From positions 1-13,497 of the forward strand of contig JASJEI010000183.1 in NCBI GenBank assembly GCA_030064795.1: a stretch of 13,497 nucleotides of DNA, given 5' to 3'. Below, piece by piece: positions 6,779-13,391 of the stretch. The notes beneath the pieces are model-generated. The model was given only the letters and a program-made list of their open reading frames with translations, was not told the origin of the DNA and did no database searches. The stretch is from Pleurocapsa sp. MO_226.B13. GTDB lineage: Bacteria; Cyanobacteriota; Cyanobacteriia; Cyanobacteriales; Xenococcaceae. The first letter of the stretch is position 1. Every line of letters starts with the position of its first letter. Both the position numbers and the translations under genes were made by a program.

Positions 6779-7906
6779 TTATCCAGCCTGGGTTTCAGGC
6801 CAGGACTGATAGGGGAACTGGCAGCGGTGTTCAACTAAAAAGCGATAGAGGGGAGCTGCATAGGTGATGAAGGACGGAGGAGGGCTCCCCAGTTCCTGGA
6901 TGACTCGGGTATTGTCAAAGACGGTATTGAACACCAGATAGGGCATGAATACTTTGAGCCGGGTGGCTGACCGCGCGATTCCCCACTGACGGGGGGTGGC
7001 GGCTAAGGTCTGGATTAGCCAGGTCAAGGGCGATCGCAGCTCGGGCAAAAACAGGGGTGGTAACCCTCGGGTATCGGCGGTCAGACTCTGGACAATCTGC
7101 CGGTAGGTGGGGGAGTCTGCCCCTGCACTCAGGTGGTAAATGGTATAAGCCAGCTGCTTTTTTTGGTGTAAAATGGCGATCGCCCGTCCCACATAGTCGG
7201 CAGGCACAATGTCGATGCGCCAGTCCGGTTGCAGTGGTATCACCCTCACTCGATCTAGCAGGGCAAGAACCCTAGCCGTGTCGAACTGAGTGGTTTTGGG
7301 AAAGCGGCTATCCCCCAGCACCGTACTGGGACGAAAAATTGTGTAGGGAATATCCGGCAGTAGCTCTTGGACGAGATGCTCACAGAGCTTTTTGGTGGCT
7401 CCGTAGGGGTCGTAGTCTGGCTGTTCCCACTGAATGGCGTCAGCCTCAGTCACCACTTCGTTTTGGCGGACCCCGGCGACGGAGATGCTGGAGATGGCGC
7501 TGAAGCGGCGCAGGCCGTGCTCGGCATGAGCGGCGCGGGCCAGTTGCAAGACTGCTAGGGTACCGCGCACATTCACGTTAAGGCACCCCTGAGTTGACTT
7601 GCGGTTCACGAGCGCCGCTCCGTGAATTATGGACTCAACTGAACTCACGATTCGGTTCCAATCCTGTGGCGACAGGTCCAGGCGAGGCCGAGTCAGGTCC
7701 CCCAGATAGAGATCCATGCGGCTGAGTGCCTGCAGAAATTGCTCCGGGGTCATGTGCAATTGGAATGCCTGCCACAGGCGCGAGCGCGCCGCTTCGGTAG
7801 ACGGAGCCCGGACTAGCAGAGCCAGGCGCTCGCGGGTCGTAGCTAATAGTTCAGCGGCAACATAGGCTCCGATATAGCCCGTTGCCCCTGTCAAAAAAAT
7901 AGTCAT
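6779..7906 (-). CDS. Extended SDR / thioester-reductase-like NAD(P)H oxidoreductase
   Basis: This 375-residue Rossmann-fold enzyme has GATGYIG (residues 7-13) for NAD(P) binding, the SDR active site with SAISSIS and Y168-x3-K172 (YGATKKL), and the GDLTRPRLDL motif typical of the thioester-reductase-like branch of extended SDRs. It lacks a carrier-docking extension, unlike the gene just upstream. It probably acts on a released or carrier-bound acyl or aldehyde intermediate, for example a second two-electron reduction (inference). ATG 7904-7906 has a strong GAGAGGAG ribosome-binding site and lies 18 bp after the upstream reductase. It could alternatively be an epimerase/dehydratase-type SDR acting on a sugar, but the motif pattern favours reductase. 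Confidence 0.85.
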   Translation of the reverse strand: MTIFLTGATGYIGAYVAAELLATTRERLALLVRAPSTEAARSRLWQAFQLHMTPEQFLQALSRMDLYLGDLTRPRLDLSPQDWNRIVSSVESIIHGAALVNRKSTQGCLNVNVRGTLAVLQLARAAHAEHGLRRFSAISSISVAGVRQNEVVTEADAIQWEQPDYDPYGATKKLCEHLVQELLPDIPYTIFRPSTVLGDSRFPKTTQFDTARVLALLDRVRVIPLQPDWRIDIVPADYVGRAIAILHQKKQLAYTIYHLSAGADSPTYRQIVQSLTADTRGLPPLFLPELRSPLTWLIQTLAATPRQWGIARSATRLKVFMPYLVFNTVFDNTRVIQELGSPPPSFITYAAPLYRFLVEHRCQFPYQSWPETQAG

Positions 7907-7924
7907 GGGGTGCTCCTCTCGAAT

Positions 7925-9355
7925 TTACGCCGTGCGCTTCTCTAGCAAAGTGGGTTCGGGTTCGGGCTGCTGGCCACCGACTAAAAACCCTGTCCGCAGA
8001 AAATAAGCAAAATAGGTGCGCAGCAGTTGGTCATCGATCCTGGGGCAGGAGATGCCGGCTCCAGCCAGTGCGGCTCGGGTCTTCTGGCAGCTGAACTGGG
8101 GCCGTCTGCTCTGCTGGTATAGCTCTGGCAGGGTCAGATCTGTGCCTGGCAGCCGCCGCCGAAAAAAAGGTCGGAGCGGCACCAGGGGATTGTCCTGGGA
8201 GGACAGTCGGTGGAGCCGCTCGAGCCAGTCGCGGTAGGCAATCCGCTCCACGGCAAATCCCAAGGATTGCGATTGCATCCAGTCAATCAGCTGATGCCAG
8301 TGGTAGGTATGGGGATTGGTGAGATGGAAGGCTTGGCCCCTGGCCCCTGGCTGCTGTGATAGGTAGACAATGCTGCGGCTGACATAATCTACAGGAGCCA
8401 GATCTAGCCGATAGTCCAGGTCAGGGGCAGTGCCCATGTTCAGACAGCCCTTGAGCGTGCGACAGATCAGGTCATAGGTATTGACGACCCCCGTCTGGCT
8501 ATGGCCAGAGATAAAGGGGACTCGGTAAATACAGACGGGCAGACCGCGATCGCGGGCCATCATCACCAGCTTCTCGGCTACCCACTTACTCTGGGAGTAG
8601 CCTAGGCCCATTCCCTGGCTGTAGACCAAGGGATCTGACTCCAATATCTGTTTTTGGGCATAGGCGGGGGAGTCAAACACCGCGACGCTGGAAATATAGT
8701 GAACCGGCGCTGTCTGGCTGCAACTAGCGAGCCGTAAAACCTCCTGGGTACCTTGGACATTGACTGACCGCAAGCGAGGGTAGGAATAGATATAATTCAG
8801 CAACGCCCCACTGTGGTAAATGCAGTCAATTCGAGCGGCTAGCTGCTGAAATTGCTGGGACGAGAGCCCTAAGTAGGGCTGGCCTAAATCTCCGACTACG
8901 GGAATGATGCGATCGCCGTCAGGCTTACCCCAGATACCGTAGGCTTGGAGATTAGCCTGAATTCGCTTCTGCCCCGAGGGGACATCCACTGCCCGCACCA
9001 GGCAGTAAATGTTGGCTCTAGTCCGTTGCAGCAGTTCTTGGAGGATAAAGGCTCCTAAAAACCCGGTGGCTCCAGTCAAGAAAATAGCTGACGGTGGATT
9101 CTGCGAGACTGGGGATATCGCTTTTGGTCGAATGCTCGGCTCCAGCACGACTTCTGAGGTTAAATCCTCTGACCAGGCTGGGATTGCTTGCTGCTGCTGG
9201 ACTAACTTCAGTAGGGCGGGTTTGTGTTGGCGCAGAGAGAATCGTAGCTCCGCATTCAAGACCCCCTTGGGGGCCTGAATGCGGAGCTGGTCTCCATTGA
9301 CCCAGAGCGTTGCCCCTTGTTGGCGGAGATGAATTAGCAGTTGATGGGGTTTCAT
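7925..9355 (-). CDS. TubC-type docking domain fused to a thioester reductase
   Basis: This is a 476-residue protein. Residues 1-52 match the TubC N-terminal docking domain of NRPS/PKS proteins (LLIHLRQQGATLWVNGDQLR, then APKGVL and LRQHKPALLKLV). After a linker (about 53-88), residues 90 onward form a thioester reductase of the Lys2/CarA type: GATGFLG (95-101), VVGDL, SSVAV and the active-site Y253-x3-K257 (YSQSKW). Such domains use NADPH to release a carrier-bound acyl thioester as an aldehyde or alcohol. TubC domains normally sit at the N-terminus of condensation or other assembly-line modules, so a stand-alone docking-reductase fusion is unusual. Its ATG overlaps the ACP stop (ATGA, 9352-9355), consistent with the ACP as its partner. 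The C-terminus is Glu- and Arg-rich and has no membrane segment. Confidence 0.9.
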   Translation of the reverse strand: MKPHQLLIHLRQQGATLWVNGDQLRIQAPKGVLNAELRFSLRQHKPALLKLVQQQQAIPAWSEDLTSEVVLEPSIRPKAISPVSQNPPSAIFLTGATGFLGAFILQELLQRTRANIYCLVRAVDVPSGQKRIQANLQAYGIWGKPDGDRIIPVVGDLGQPYLGLSSQQFQQLAARIDCIYHSGALLNYIYSYPRLRSVNVQGTQEVLRLASCSQTAPVHYISSVAVFDSPAYAQKQILESDPLVYSQGMGLGYSQSKWVAEKLVMMARDRGLPVCIYRVPFISGHSQTGVVNTYDLICRTLKGCLNMGTAPDLDYRLDLAPVDYVSRSIVYLSQQPGARGQAFHLTNPHTYHWHQLIDWMQSQSLGFAVERIAYRDWLERLHRLSSQDNPLVPLRPFFRRRLPGTDLTLPELYQQSRRPQFSCQKTRAALAGAGISCPRIDDQLLRTYFAYFLRTGFLVGGQQPEPEPTLLEKRTA

Positions 9356-9690
9356 AGGACGATTTCTTCCACGTCGCCACAGTGCTGGGCCAGAGCTGCG
9401 ATCGTGGGATAGGTATAGGGTAGGGTGGGCTCCAGTTCCTGACCCAGCCAGCTTTCCAAATCTCCAGTCATCCCAAAGACCGTGACCGAATCCAGACCGT
9501 AACTGTCAAAGGAGGCGTGAATGTCAATGTCGTTAACCGACACTTCCAGGAAATCGGCTAGGTAGGAAACCAGCCACATTTGAATGTCATCGGGGGTTCG
9601 GGTCAGTTGGGAGCCGTAGGCCGTAGGGCCAGAGCGATGATCTGACAAGAGGGGGACTTGTTGGAAGATTTGAGGATGCAAGCGATTCAT
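9352..9690 (-). CDS. Acyl carrier protein (phosphopantetheine-binding)
   Basis: This 112-residue protein is the first gene of the operon. The carrier domain spans about 33-104, with the attachment motif FDSYGLDSVT (S68 carries the 4'-phosphopantetheine) and the PTIAALAQH helix of PKS-type ACPs. About 30 extra residues precede the domain. A short acidic-hydrophobic tail, GDVEEIVL, follows it and could be the linear motif recognised by the TubC domain of the next gene (inference). The protein would carry the acyl group activated by the ligase for reduction by the thioester reductase. ATG 9688-9690 has no evident ribosome-binding site. A phosphopantetheinyl transferase is not in the window and must come from elsewhere. 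Confidence 0.92.
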   Translation of the reverse strand: MNRLHPQIFQQVPLLSDHRSGPTAYGSQLTRTPDDIQMWLVSYLADFLEVSVNDIDIHASFDSYGLDSVTVFGMTGDLESWLGQELEPTLPYTYPTIAALAQHCGDVEEIVL

Positions 9691-9704
9691 GGCAGATGGC
9701 TTTT

Positions 9705-9734
9705 GACTTTAGCTTTAGACTTTAGACTTTAGAC
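9705..9734. repeat. Heptanucleotide tandem repeat (GACTTTA)
   Basis: About four units of GACTTTA, the second shortened to GCTTTA, lie 15-45 bp upstream of the ACP start codon, inside the likely 5' leader of the operon transcript. This is an STRR-type cyanobacterial repeat. Confidence 0.75.
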
Positions 9735-10020
9735 TGAATGGCACTAAGATAAGGGCGATCGCCTGTGCTTGTAGCTCTAGGGCTTGATAGGTCAAATGCT
9801 CAGATTTGACTTCCCCGTCTGTCAAAAAGATCTAGGCAATTTGCTCAGGCTGGTGTGAAGCTCTATAGCGTAAAAGATCGATTAAGGTTGAGCACCGCAT
9901 AGGTTCAAAATCTCTATCCGAATCCGGCAGTTGTCTTTCCCTTGAGTTATTTACAGTATGTCTAATGATTTAAATGAATAGTTGAGTCAAAATCAGGAAT
10001 ATTAGAATTAAATTCATTTC

Positions 10021-10060
10021 AGATAATTCAGGATAATTCAGGATAATTCAGGATAATTCA
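10021..10060. repeat. 10-bp tandem repeat, four units of GGATAATTCA
   Basis: Four consecutive 10-mers, the first beginning AG instead of GG. One unit is close to one helical turn. The array lies 50 bp from the left end of the IS element. There are no spacers, so it is not a CRISPR array. Confidence 0.85.
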
Positions 10061-10206
10061 GGGCAGATTCTTAATTCATAGACCGAACTTAACCATAGCC
10101 CTATCACATTGGTTCTGTCGCAAAAAAGAGGAAGGAGCATGTAGTACAATATAACTTAAGCAATCATACTCACGCCTTTCATCCTTCAATGAATCCCAAA
10201 GAACCT

Positions 10207-10250
10207 GACGGGGCTTTCAAGGTGGCGAACTAAATTCGCCACACAGCCCC
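10207..10250. repeat. Palindromic insert 1 in the transposase gene (frame-breaking)
   Basis: The outer stem is GGGGCT (10210-10215) with AGCCCC (10245-10250). The inner stem is GTGGCGAA (10222-10229) with TTCGCCAC (10235-10242), around a CTAAA loop. It interrupts the transposase between MNPKEP and LFKWRHF, introduces a TAA in the loop and shifts the frame by one. The architecture (outer stem, asymmetric internal loop, inner stem) is shared with the insert at 10535-10588. Confidence 0.8.
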
Positions 10251-10294
10251 TCTTCAAATGGCGACATTTCCAAAAAGAAATTATTTTGCTCCTC

Positions 10295-10336
10295 GCGCAT
10301 TCCCTTGCGCCTTACGTCGGCGCGGGGTCGCTCGTC
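10295..10336. repeat. In-frame GC-rich insert 2 in the transposase gene
   Basis: About 42 bp encoding AHSLAPYVGAGSLV between EIILLL and NVRWYLRY, two segments that are contiguous in IS6 transposases. It keeps the frame. It folds less perfectly than the other inserts: GCGCC (10307-10311) pairs with GGCGC (10319-10323), and CCC (10302-10304) with GGG (10324-10326). Its G+C is far above that of the surrounding transposase. Confidence 0.65.
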
Positions 10337-10534
10337 AATGTTCGTTGGTATCTTCGCTATCCTTTGAGTTATCGAAATTTGTCAGAAATGATGAAAGATC
10401 GAGGTTTGAAAGTAGATCACTCTACTATCGGGCGTTGGGTTCTGACTTATTCTCCCGAAATAGAGAAAAGAACTCGTCGTTTTCTCAAGCCTACCAACGA
10501 TTCTTGTCAAGTAGATGAAACCTACATTAAAGTG

Positions 10535-10588
10535 CGGAATGCACCGCCGCTTGCGAACTGGATTTTAAATCCAGTTCGGTCGGCGGTG
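10535..10588. repeat. In-frame palindromic insert 3 in the transposase gene
   Basis: About 54 bp (18 codons, RNAPPLANWILNPVRSAV) between DETYIKV and NGKWKYLYRAV, flanked by GTG on both sides. The outer stem CACCGCCG (10542-10549) pairs perfectly with CGGCGGTG (10581-10588). The inner stem AACTGGATTT (10556-10565) pairs with AAATCCAGTT (10567-10576). It preserves the reading frame and adds residues right after the first catalytic Asp region. Confidence 0.8.
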
Positions 10589-11057
10589 AATGGGAAATGG
10601 AAATATCTGTATCGCGCCGTAGATAGTGAGGGCAATACTTTGGACTTTATGCAAGCGTGCGAGAAGAAATAAAAAAGCAGCAAAAAGGTTTTTTAAAAAA
10701 GTACTAAAAGCTAGACAAAACAAACAGCCTAGAGTTATAAATGTAGATAAAAATGCGGCTTATTCGACCGCCATTGATGAACTTAAAGAAGACGAACTCT
10801 TAGAAGAAAATAGTGAATTAAGGCAAGTCAAATACCTCAATAACTTAGTGGAACAAGACCATAGAGGAGTCAAAAAAATTACAAATTATGGTCTAGGATC
10901 TAAGTCATTCCATACAGCTTGTCGGACGATTAGAGGCATTGAAATCATGCACATGATTAATAAAGGTCAGGTGGAAGGAGTTAGTAAAAAAGATGTTTTA
11001 GTCCAAAAGAAATTTGTCGAATCTCTCTTTAGGATTGCTGTCTAAAAAATTAGATAA

Positions 11058-11327
11058 TCATCGGGTTATTTTGTCTTTCTCTACTTTTTGCGACAGAACC
11101 ATGATTTCACCTTTTTCTATCCGTTCCCCTTCAGTGACTTTGAGGTCGTCTGGTTCGGTGACTTTAACGGTAATATTTAAACGTTTGGGTGTAGTAGTTT
11201 CTGTCTGTGTTACTTGAGCGATGTCTGTTGCCCAACTGGGTAGGGGATAAACATCACTAAAGATTATGGCGATCGCCATGCTGATTATGACCAGCCCATA
11301 AATGACTAACTTGCTAACCCGATTCAT
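11058..11327 (-). pseudogene. Membrane-anchored protein truncated by the IS element
   Basis: The frame of 89 codons starts at ATG 11325-11327. Residues 1 to about 24 form a signal peptide or signal anchor (KLVIYGLVIISMAIAIIF). Then come a Thr-rich linker and the segment NITVKVTEPDDLKVTEGERI followed by EKGEIM, which resembles the biotinyl-lipoyl-like hairpin of periplasmic adaptor or envelope proteins. The IS boundary at 11100/11101 falls right after this. The last 13 residues (VLSQKVEKDKITR) are encoded by the IS end, so the native C-terminal part is missing. No matching continuation was found left of the IS. The G+C and the signal anchor suggest a host gene. The original function is unknown. 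Confidence 0.7.
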
Positions 11328-11454
11328 TAATTGCTTAACCTCGACTACGGTAGAACTTTAGTACTCTTTATTGTTCCCACGTTAGATTAAGTTATTAGCA
11401 GAGTGATTTCAAGTATCTAAAAGCAAATATTCCCATAGTGAAGCGACAAAGATC

Positions 11455-12972
11455 ATGAATGCCAAATCAAAAAAACAACGGTCGATTAGTGCCTATAGCG
11501 ATTTTTTAAATACCTCCTTAGACGCACTCCTACAAAAAACTCTCAACACTAACGCCGAATCGGTAGCTCTCTCATTATTTCACGACGTAGCGAAGAGCGT
11601 TCCTGCATACAGAAATTTTTTAGCAGAACGAGAGATTAAGCCAAACTCTATCGAAACTTTTGAAGATTTTCAAACACTACCTTTAATTACCAAAGAAAAT
11701 TATCTTCAACCTCATCCACTATCTGCTTTGTGTCGTCAGGGACAAATAGATTCTTGCGATCTGATCGCCGTTTCCTCTGGTTCGACGGGAAAACCAACAT
11801 TTTGGCCGCGTTTCTTTACAGATGAGTTGCAAATTGCCATCCGTTTTGAGCAAATATTTCACGATAGTTTTGCTGCCGATAGGAGAAGAACCCTCGCAGT
11901 AATTTGTTTTAGCCTCGGAACCTGGGTAGGTGGAATGTATACAACTAGTTGCTGTCGCTATCTCGCCAGCAAAGGCTATCCCATCACCTTGATTACCCCA
12001 GGCAATAATAAAGAAGAAATTTTGCGAGTAGTAGAGGAAATCGGTAGTAACTTCGAGCAAATCGTACTACTGGGATATCCACCATTTCTCAAAGATGTAA
12101 TTGATACTGGTATTAGTCGTGGGATTGAGTGGCGACAATATCAAATAAAATTGGTGATGGCGGGTGAGGTATTTAGTGAAGAATGGAGGAATTTACTAGG
12201 TGAAAGAATTGGTTCTCAAAATCCTTACTACGATTCTGCCTCGCTTTATGGTACGGCAGATGCAGGGGTTTTAGGTAATGAAACACCGTTAAGCATATGC
12301 ATTCGGCGGCATTTAGCAGCTAATCCAGTAGCAGCGAGAACTTTATTTGGCAAATCACGTTTACCCACCCTCGTACAATACGACCCAATCGCCCGATTCT
12401 TTGAAGTCAAAGACGGAGTATTATTTTTTTCTGGAGACAACGGTATTCCTCTGGTGCGTTACAACATCTCGGACAATGGCGGGATAATTACTTACGATGC
12501 CATGCTTGAGTTTTTAGCGGGGTATAGTTTTAATCCCATAGCAGAGTTACAAACCGAAAATGACAGAGGTGCGCGTCCGTTGCCTTTTGTCTATGTTTTC
12601 GGACGTTCTAATTTTACGGTTTCCTACTTTGGTGCTAACATTTACCCAGAAAATGTGTCCGTGGGATTAGAACAGCCAGAAATTCGAGATTGGGTAACGG
12701 GTAAGTTTGTCATGCAGGTAAAAGAAGACGCAGACAAAAATCGATTTTTATCTATAGTTGTAGAATTAGCTCCAGGGGCAACAGACAATAAAGCTAACCC
12801 AGAGGCGGTAGCCTCTTCTATTTTGACTCAACTCTCACGTCTTAATAGCGAGTTTTCTAATTACGTTCCCGAAAAATACCAAATGCCACGAGTAGTATTA
12901 GCCCCAACTGGAGATCCTGAATATTTTCCTGTGGGGGTAAAACATCGATATACACGAAATCCGAATCGGTAG
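11455..12972 (+). CDS. Phenylacetate-CoA-ligase-like (PaaK/CapK) adenylate-forming enzyme
   Basis: This 505-residue protein resembles the PaaK/CapK branch of adenylate-forming enzymes. The ATP-binding loop is SSGSTGKPTFWPR (107-119). Downstream come MAGEVFSEEW and SLYGTADAGVLGNETP, matching the aromatic-acid-ligase pattern, then FSGDNGIPLVRYNISDNGG and a C-terminal subdomain ending near KHRYTRNP. These enzymes activate aryl or other carboxylates as acyl-AMP and usually make the CoA thioester; in secondary metabolism some load carriers. The substrate is unknown. ATG 11455-11457 has no strong ribosome-binding site. The gene is divergent from the truncated membrane protein. It is much AT-richer than the ligase of the operon, so it probably belongs to the host background rather than to the cluster. 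Confidence 0.85.
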   Translation: MNAKSKKQRSISAYSDFLNTSLDALLQKTLNTNAESVALSLFHDVAKSVPAYRNFLAEREIKPNSIETFEDFQTLPLITKENYLQPHPLSALCRQGQIDSCDLIAVSSGSTGKPTFWPRFFTDELQIAIRFEQIFHDSFAADRRRTLAVICFSLGTWVGGMYTTSCCRYLASKGYPITLITPGNNKEEILRVVEEIGSNFEQIVLLGYPPFLKDVIDTGISRGIEWRQYQIKLVMAGEVFSEEWRNLLGERIGSQNPYYDSASLYGTADAGVLGNETPLSICIRRHLAANPVAARTLFGKSRLPTLVQYDPIARFFEVKDGVLFFSGDNGIPLVRYNISDNGGIITYDAMLEFLAGYSFNPIAELQTENDRGARPLPFVYVFGRSNFTVSYFGANIYPENVSVGLEQPEIRDWVTGKFVMQVKEDADKNRFLSIVVELAPGATDNKANPEAVASSILTQLSRLNSEFSNYVPEKYQMPRVVLAPTGDPEYFPVGVKHRYTRNPNR

Positions 12973-13119
12973 TTCTTCATACGATCATGTCAAGTAGATA
13001 GCGATAGTAGAATAATTGAATGGAAGAACAAACAACAATCTTTACTATCGTCATCGCTCTTAGGCAGAAATTATTAGCCACTATGTTTAGCGACGTTGGT
13101 GAATTAAAATTGAAATATA

Positions 13120-13374
13120 TTATGTTTGAGAGCGCATTATCCTAACTTCAACCGTCCCTACTGCATACTGCTCCCTCAACAACGCGATCGCCTTATCTAA
13201 AGGACAGTACGAAAGCTTTAGTGTAGTACCATTTAAAGACGCTGTAGCATAGTGATTTTTCTTTAAAGGGATCTGGATATCTTCGGGAAAATCAACTGCT
13301 AAATCTCCGCTTATAAATACGTCTGAGTTGGGGTAGTTCTGTTGTATTTCTTGGAGTGCGGGAATCAGGACCAA
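13120..13374 (-). pseudogene. Hypothetical protein, probably a C-terminal fragment
   Basis: The frame of about 84 codons ends in TAA at 13120-13122. No family was recognised. The product has a plausible globular composition (VFISGDLAVDFPEDIQIPLK, then YATASLNGTTLKLSYCPLDK). The only usable start is a TTG at 13372-13374; the frame stays open further upstream to the window edge without an ATG. This, with the different character of the DNA to the right, suggests that the 5' part was replaced, perhaps by an inserted element. It could also be a short intact gene with a rare start. Confidence 0.4.
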
Positions 13375-13391
13375 TACTGTTCGGTTAACGA

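Larger units (their letters stand above)
9691..10110. other. Intergenic region upstream of the operon
   Basis: This is non-coding DNA between the operon start and the IS element. It should contain the operon promoter on the minus strand, but no convincing -35/-10 pair was recognised. It holds a heptamer array (9705-9734), a HIP1 site (about 9752) and a 10-bp tandem repeat (10021-10060). Confidence 0.5.
10189..11045 (+). pseudogene. IS6-family DDE transposase, disrupted
   Basis: Translation from ATG 10189 gives MNPKEP and then hits a stop inside a palindromic insert (10207 to about 10250). That insert also shifts the frame to the one encoding LFKWRHFQKEIILLL. The second frame runs on through VRWYLRYPLSYRNLSEM, HSTIGRWV and NDSCQVDETYIKV (first catalytic Asp) to a second shift near 10650-10665, after GNTLDFM. 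The third frame gives NKKAAKRFFKKVLKA, VINVDKNAAY (second Asp), and VKYLNNLVEQDHRGVKKI (catalytic Glu), and stops at 11045. The DDE residues are therefore all retained, but three frames are needed. It also has two in-frame inserts (10295-10336 and 10535-10588) not expected in the family. The copy is almost certainly inactive unless its mobility is supplied in trans. Confidence 0.9.
10111..11100 (+). mobile_element. IS6-family insertion sequence (degenerate copy)
   Basis: The ends are perfect 16-bp inverted repeats: GGTTCTGTCGCAAAAA at 10111-10126 and TTTTTGCGACAGAACC at 11085-11100. GGTTCTGTCGCAAA-type ends and the encoded transposase are typical of the IS6/IS26 family. The element is 990 bp long. 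Removing three inserts of roughly 43, 42 and 54 bp gives about 850 bp, near the usual family size. IS6 elements normally make 8-bp target duplications, but the flanks (ATCACATT left, ATGATTTC right) do not match. This suggests that recombination or an adjacent deletion followed insertion. Confidence 0.92.

Noticed and set aside
6400..6834. Minus-strand frame of 144 codons
   Set aside because: It overlaps the pyruvyl transferase-family gene and the SDR end in another frame; low-complexity Pro/Ser/Ala/Arg composition typical of a shadow frame.
9018..9380. Minus-strand frame of 120 codons
   Set aside because: It overlaps the docking-domain reductase in another frame; the real frame has TubC and Rossmann motifs.
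1195..9690. Terminal-alkyne (JamABC-like) cassette
   Set aside because: A ligase and a carrier are present, but the membrane desaturase/acetylenase is absent and a Rieske oxygenase and thioester reductase are found instead; the resemblance is only in outline.
10021..10060. Possible CRISPR-like array
   Set aside because: Units are 10 bp and contiguous, without spacers.
10103..11108. 8-bp target-site duplication of the IS6 element
   Set aside because: The flanking octamers ATCACATT and ATGATTTC do not match.
11455..12972. The PaaK-like gene as part of the biosynthetic cluster
   Set aside because: Opposite strand, separated by an IS element and a truncated gene, and much lower G+C; functional linkage cannot be supported.
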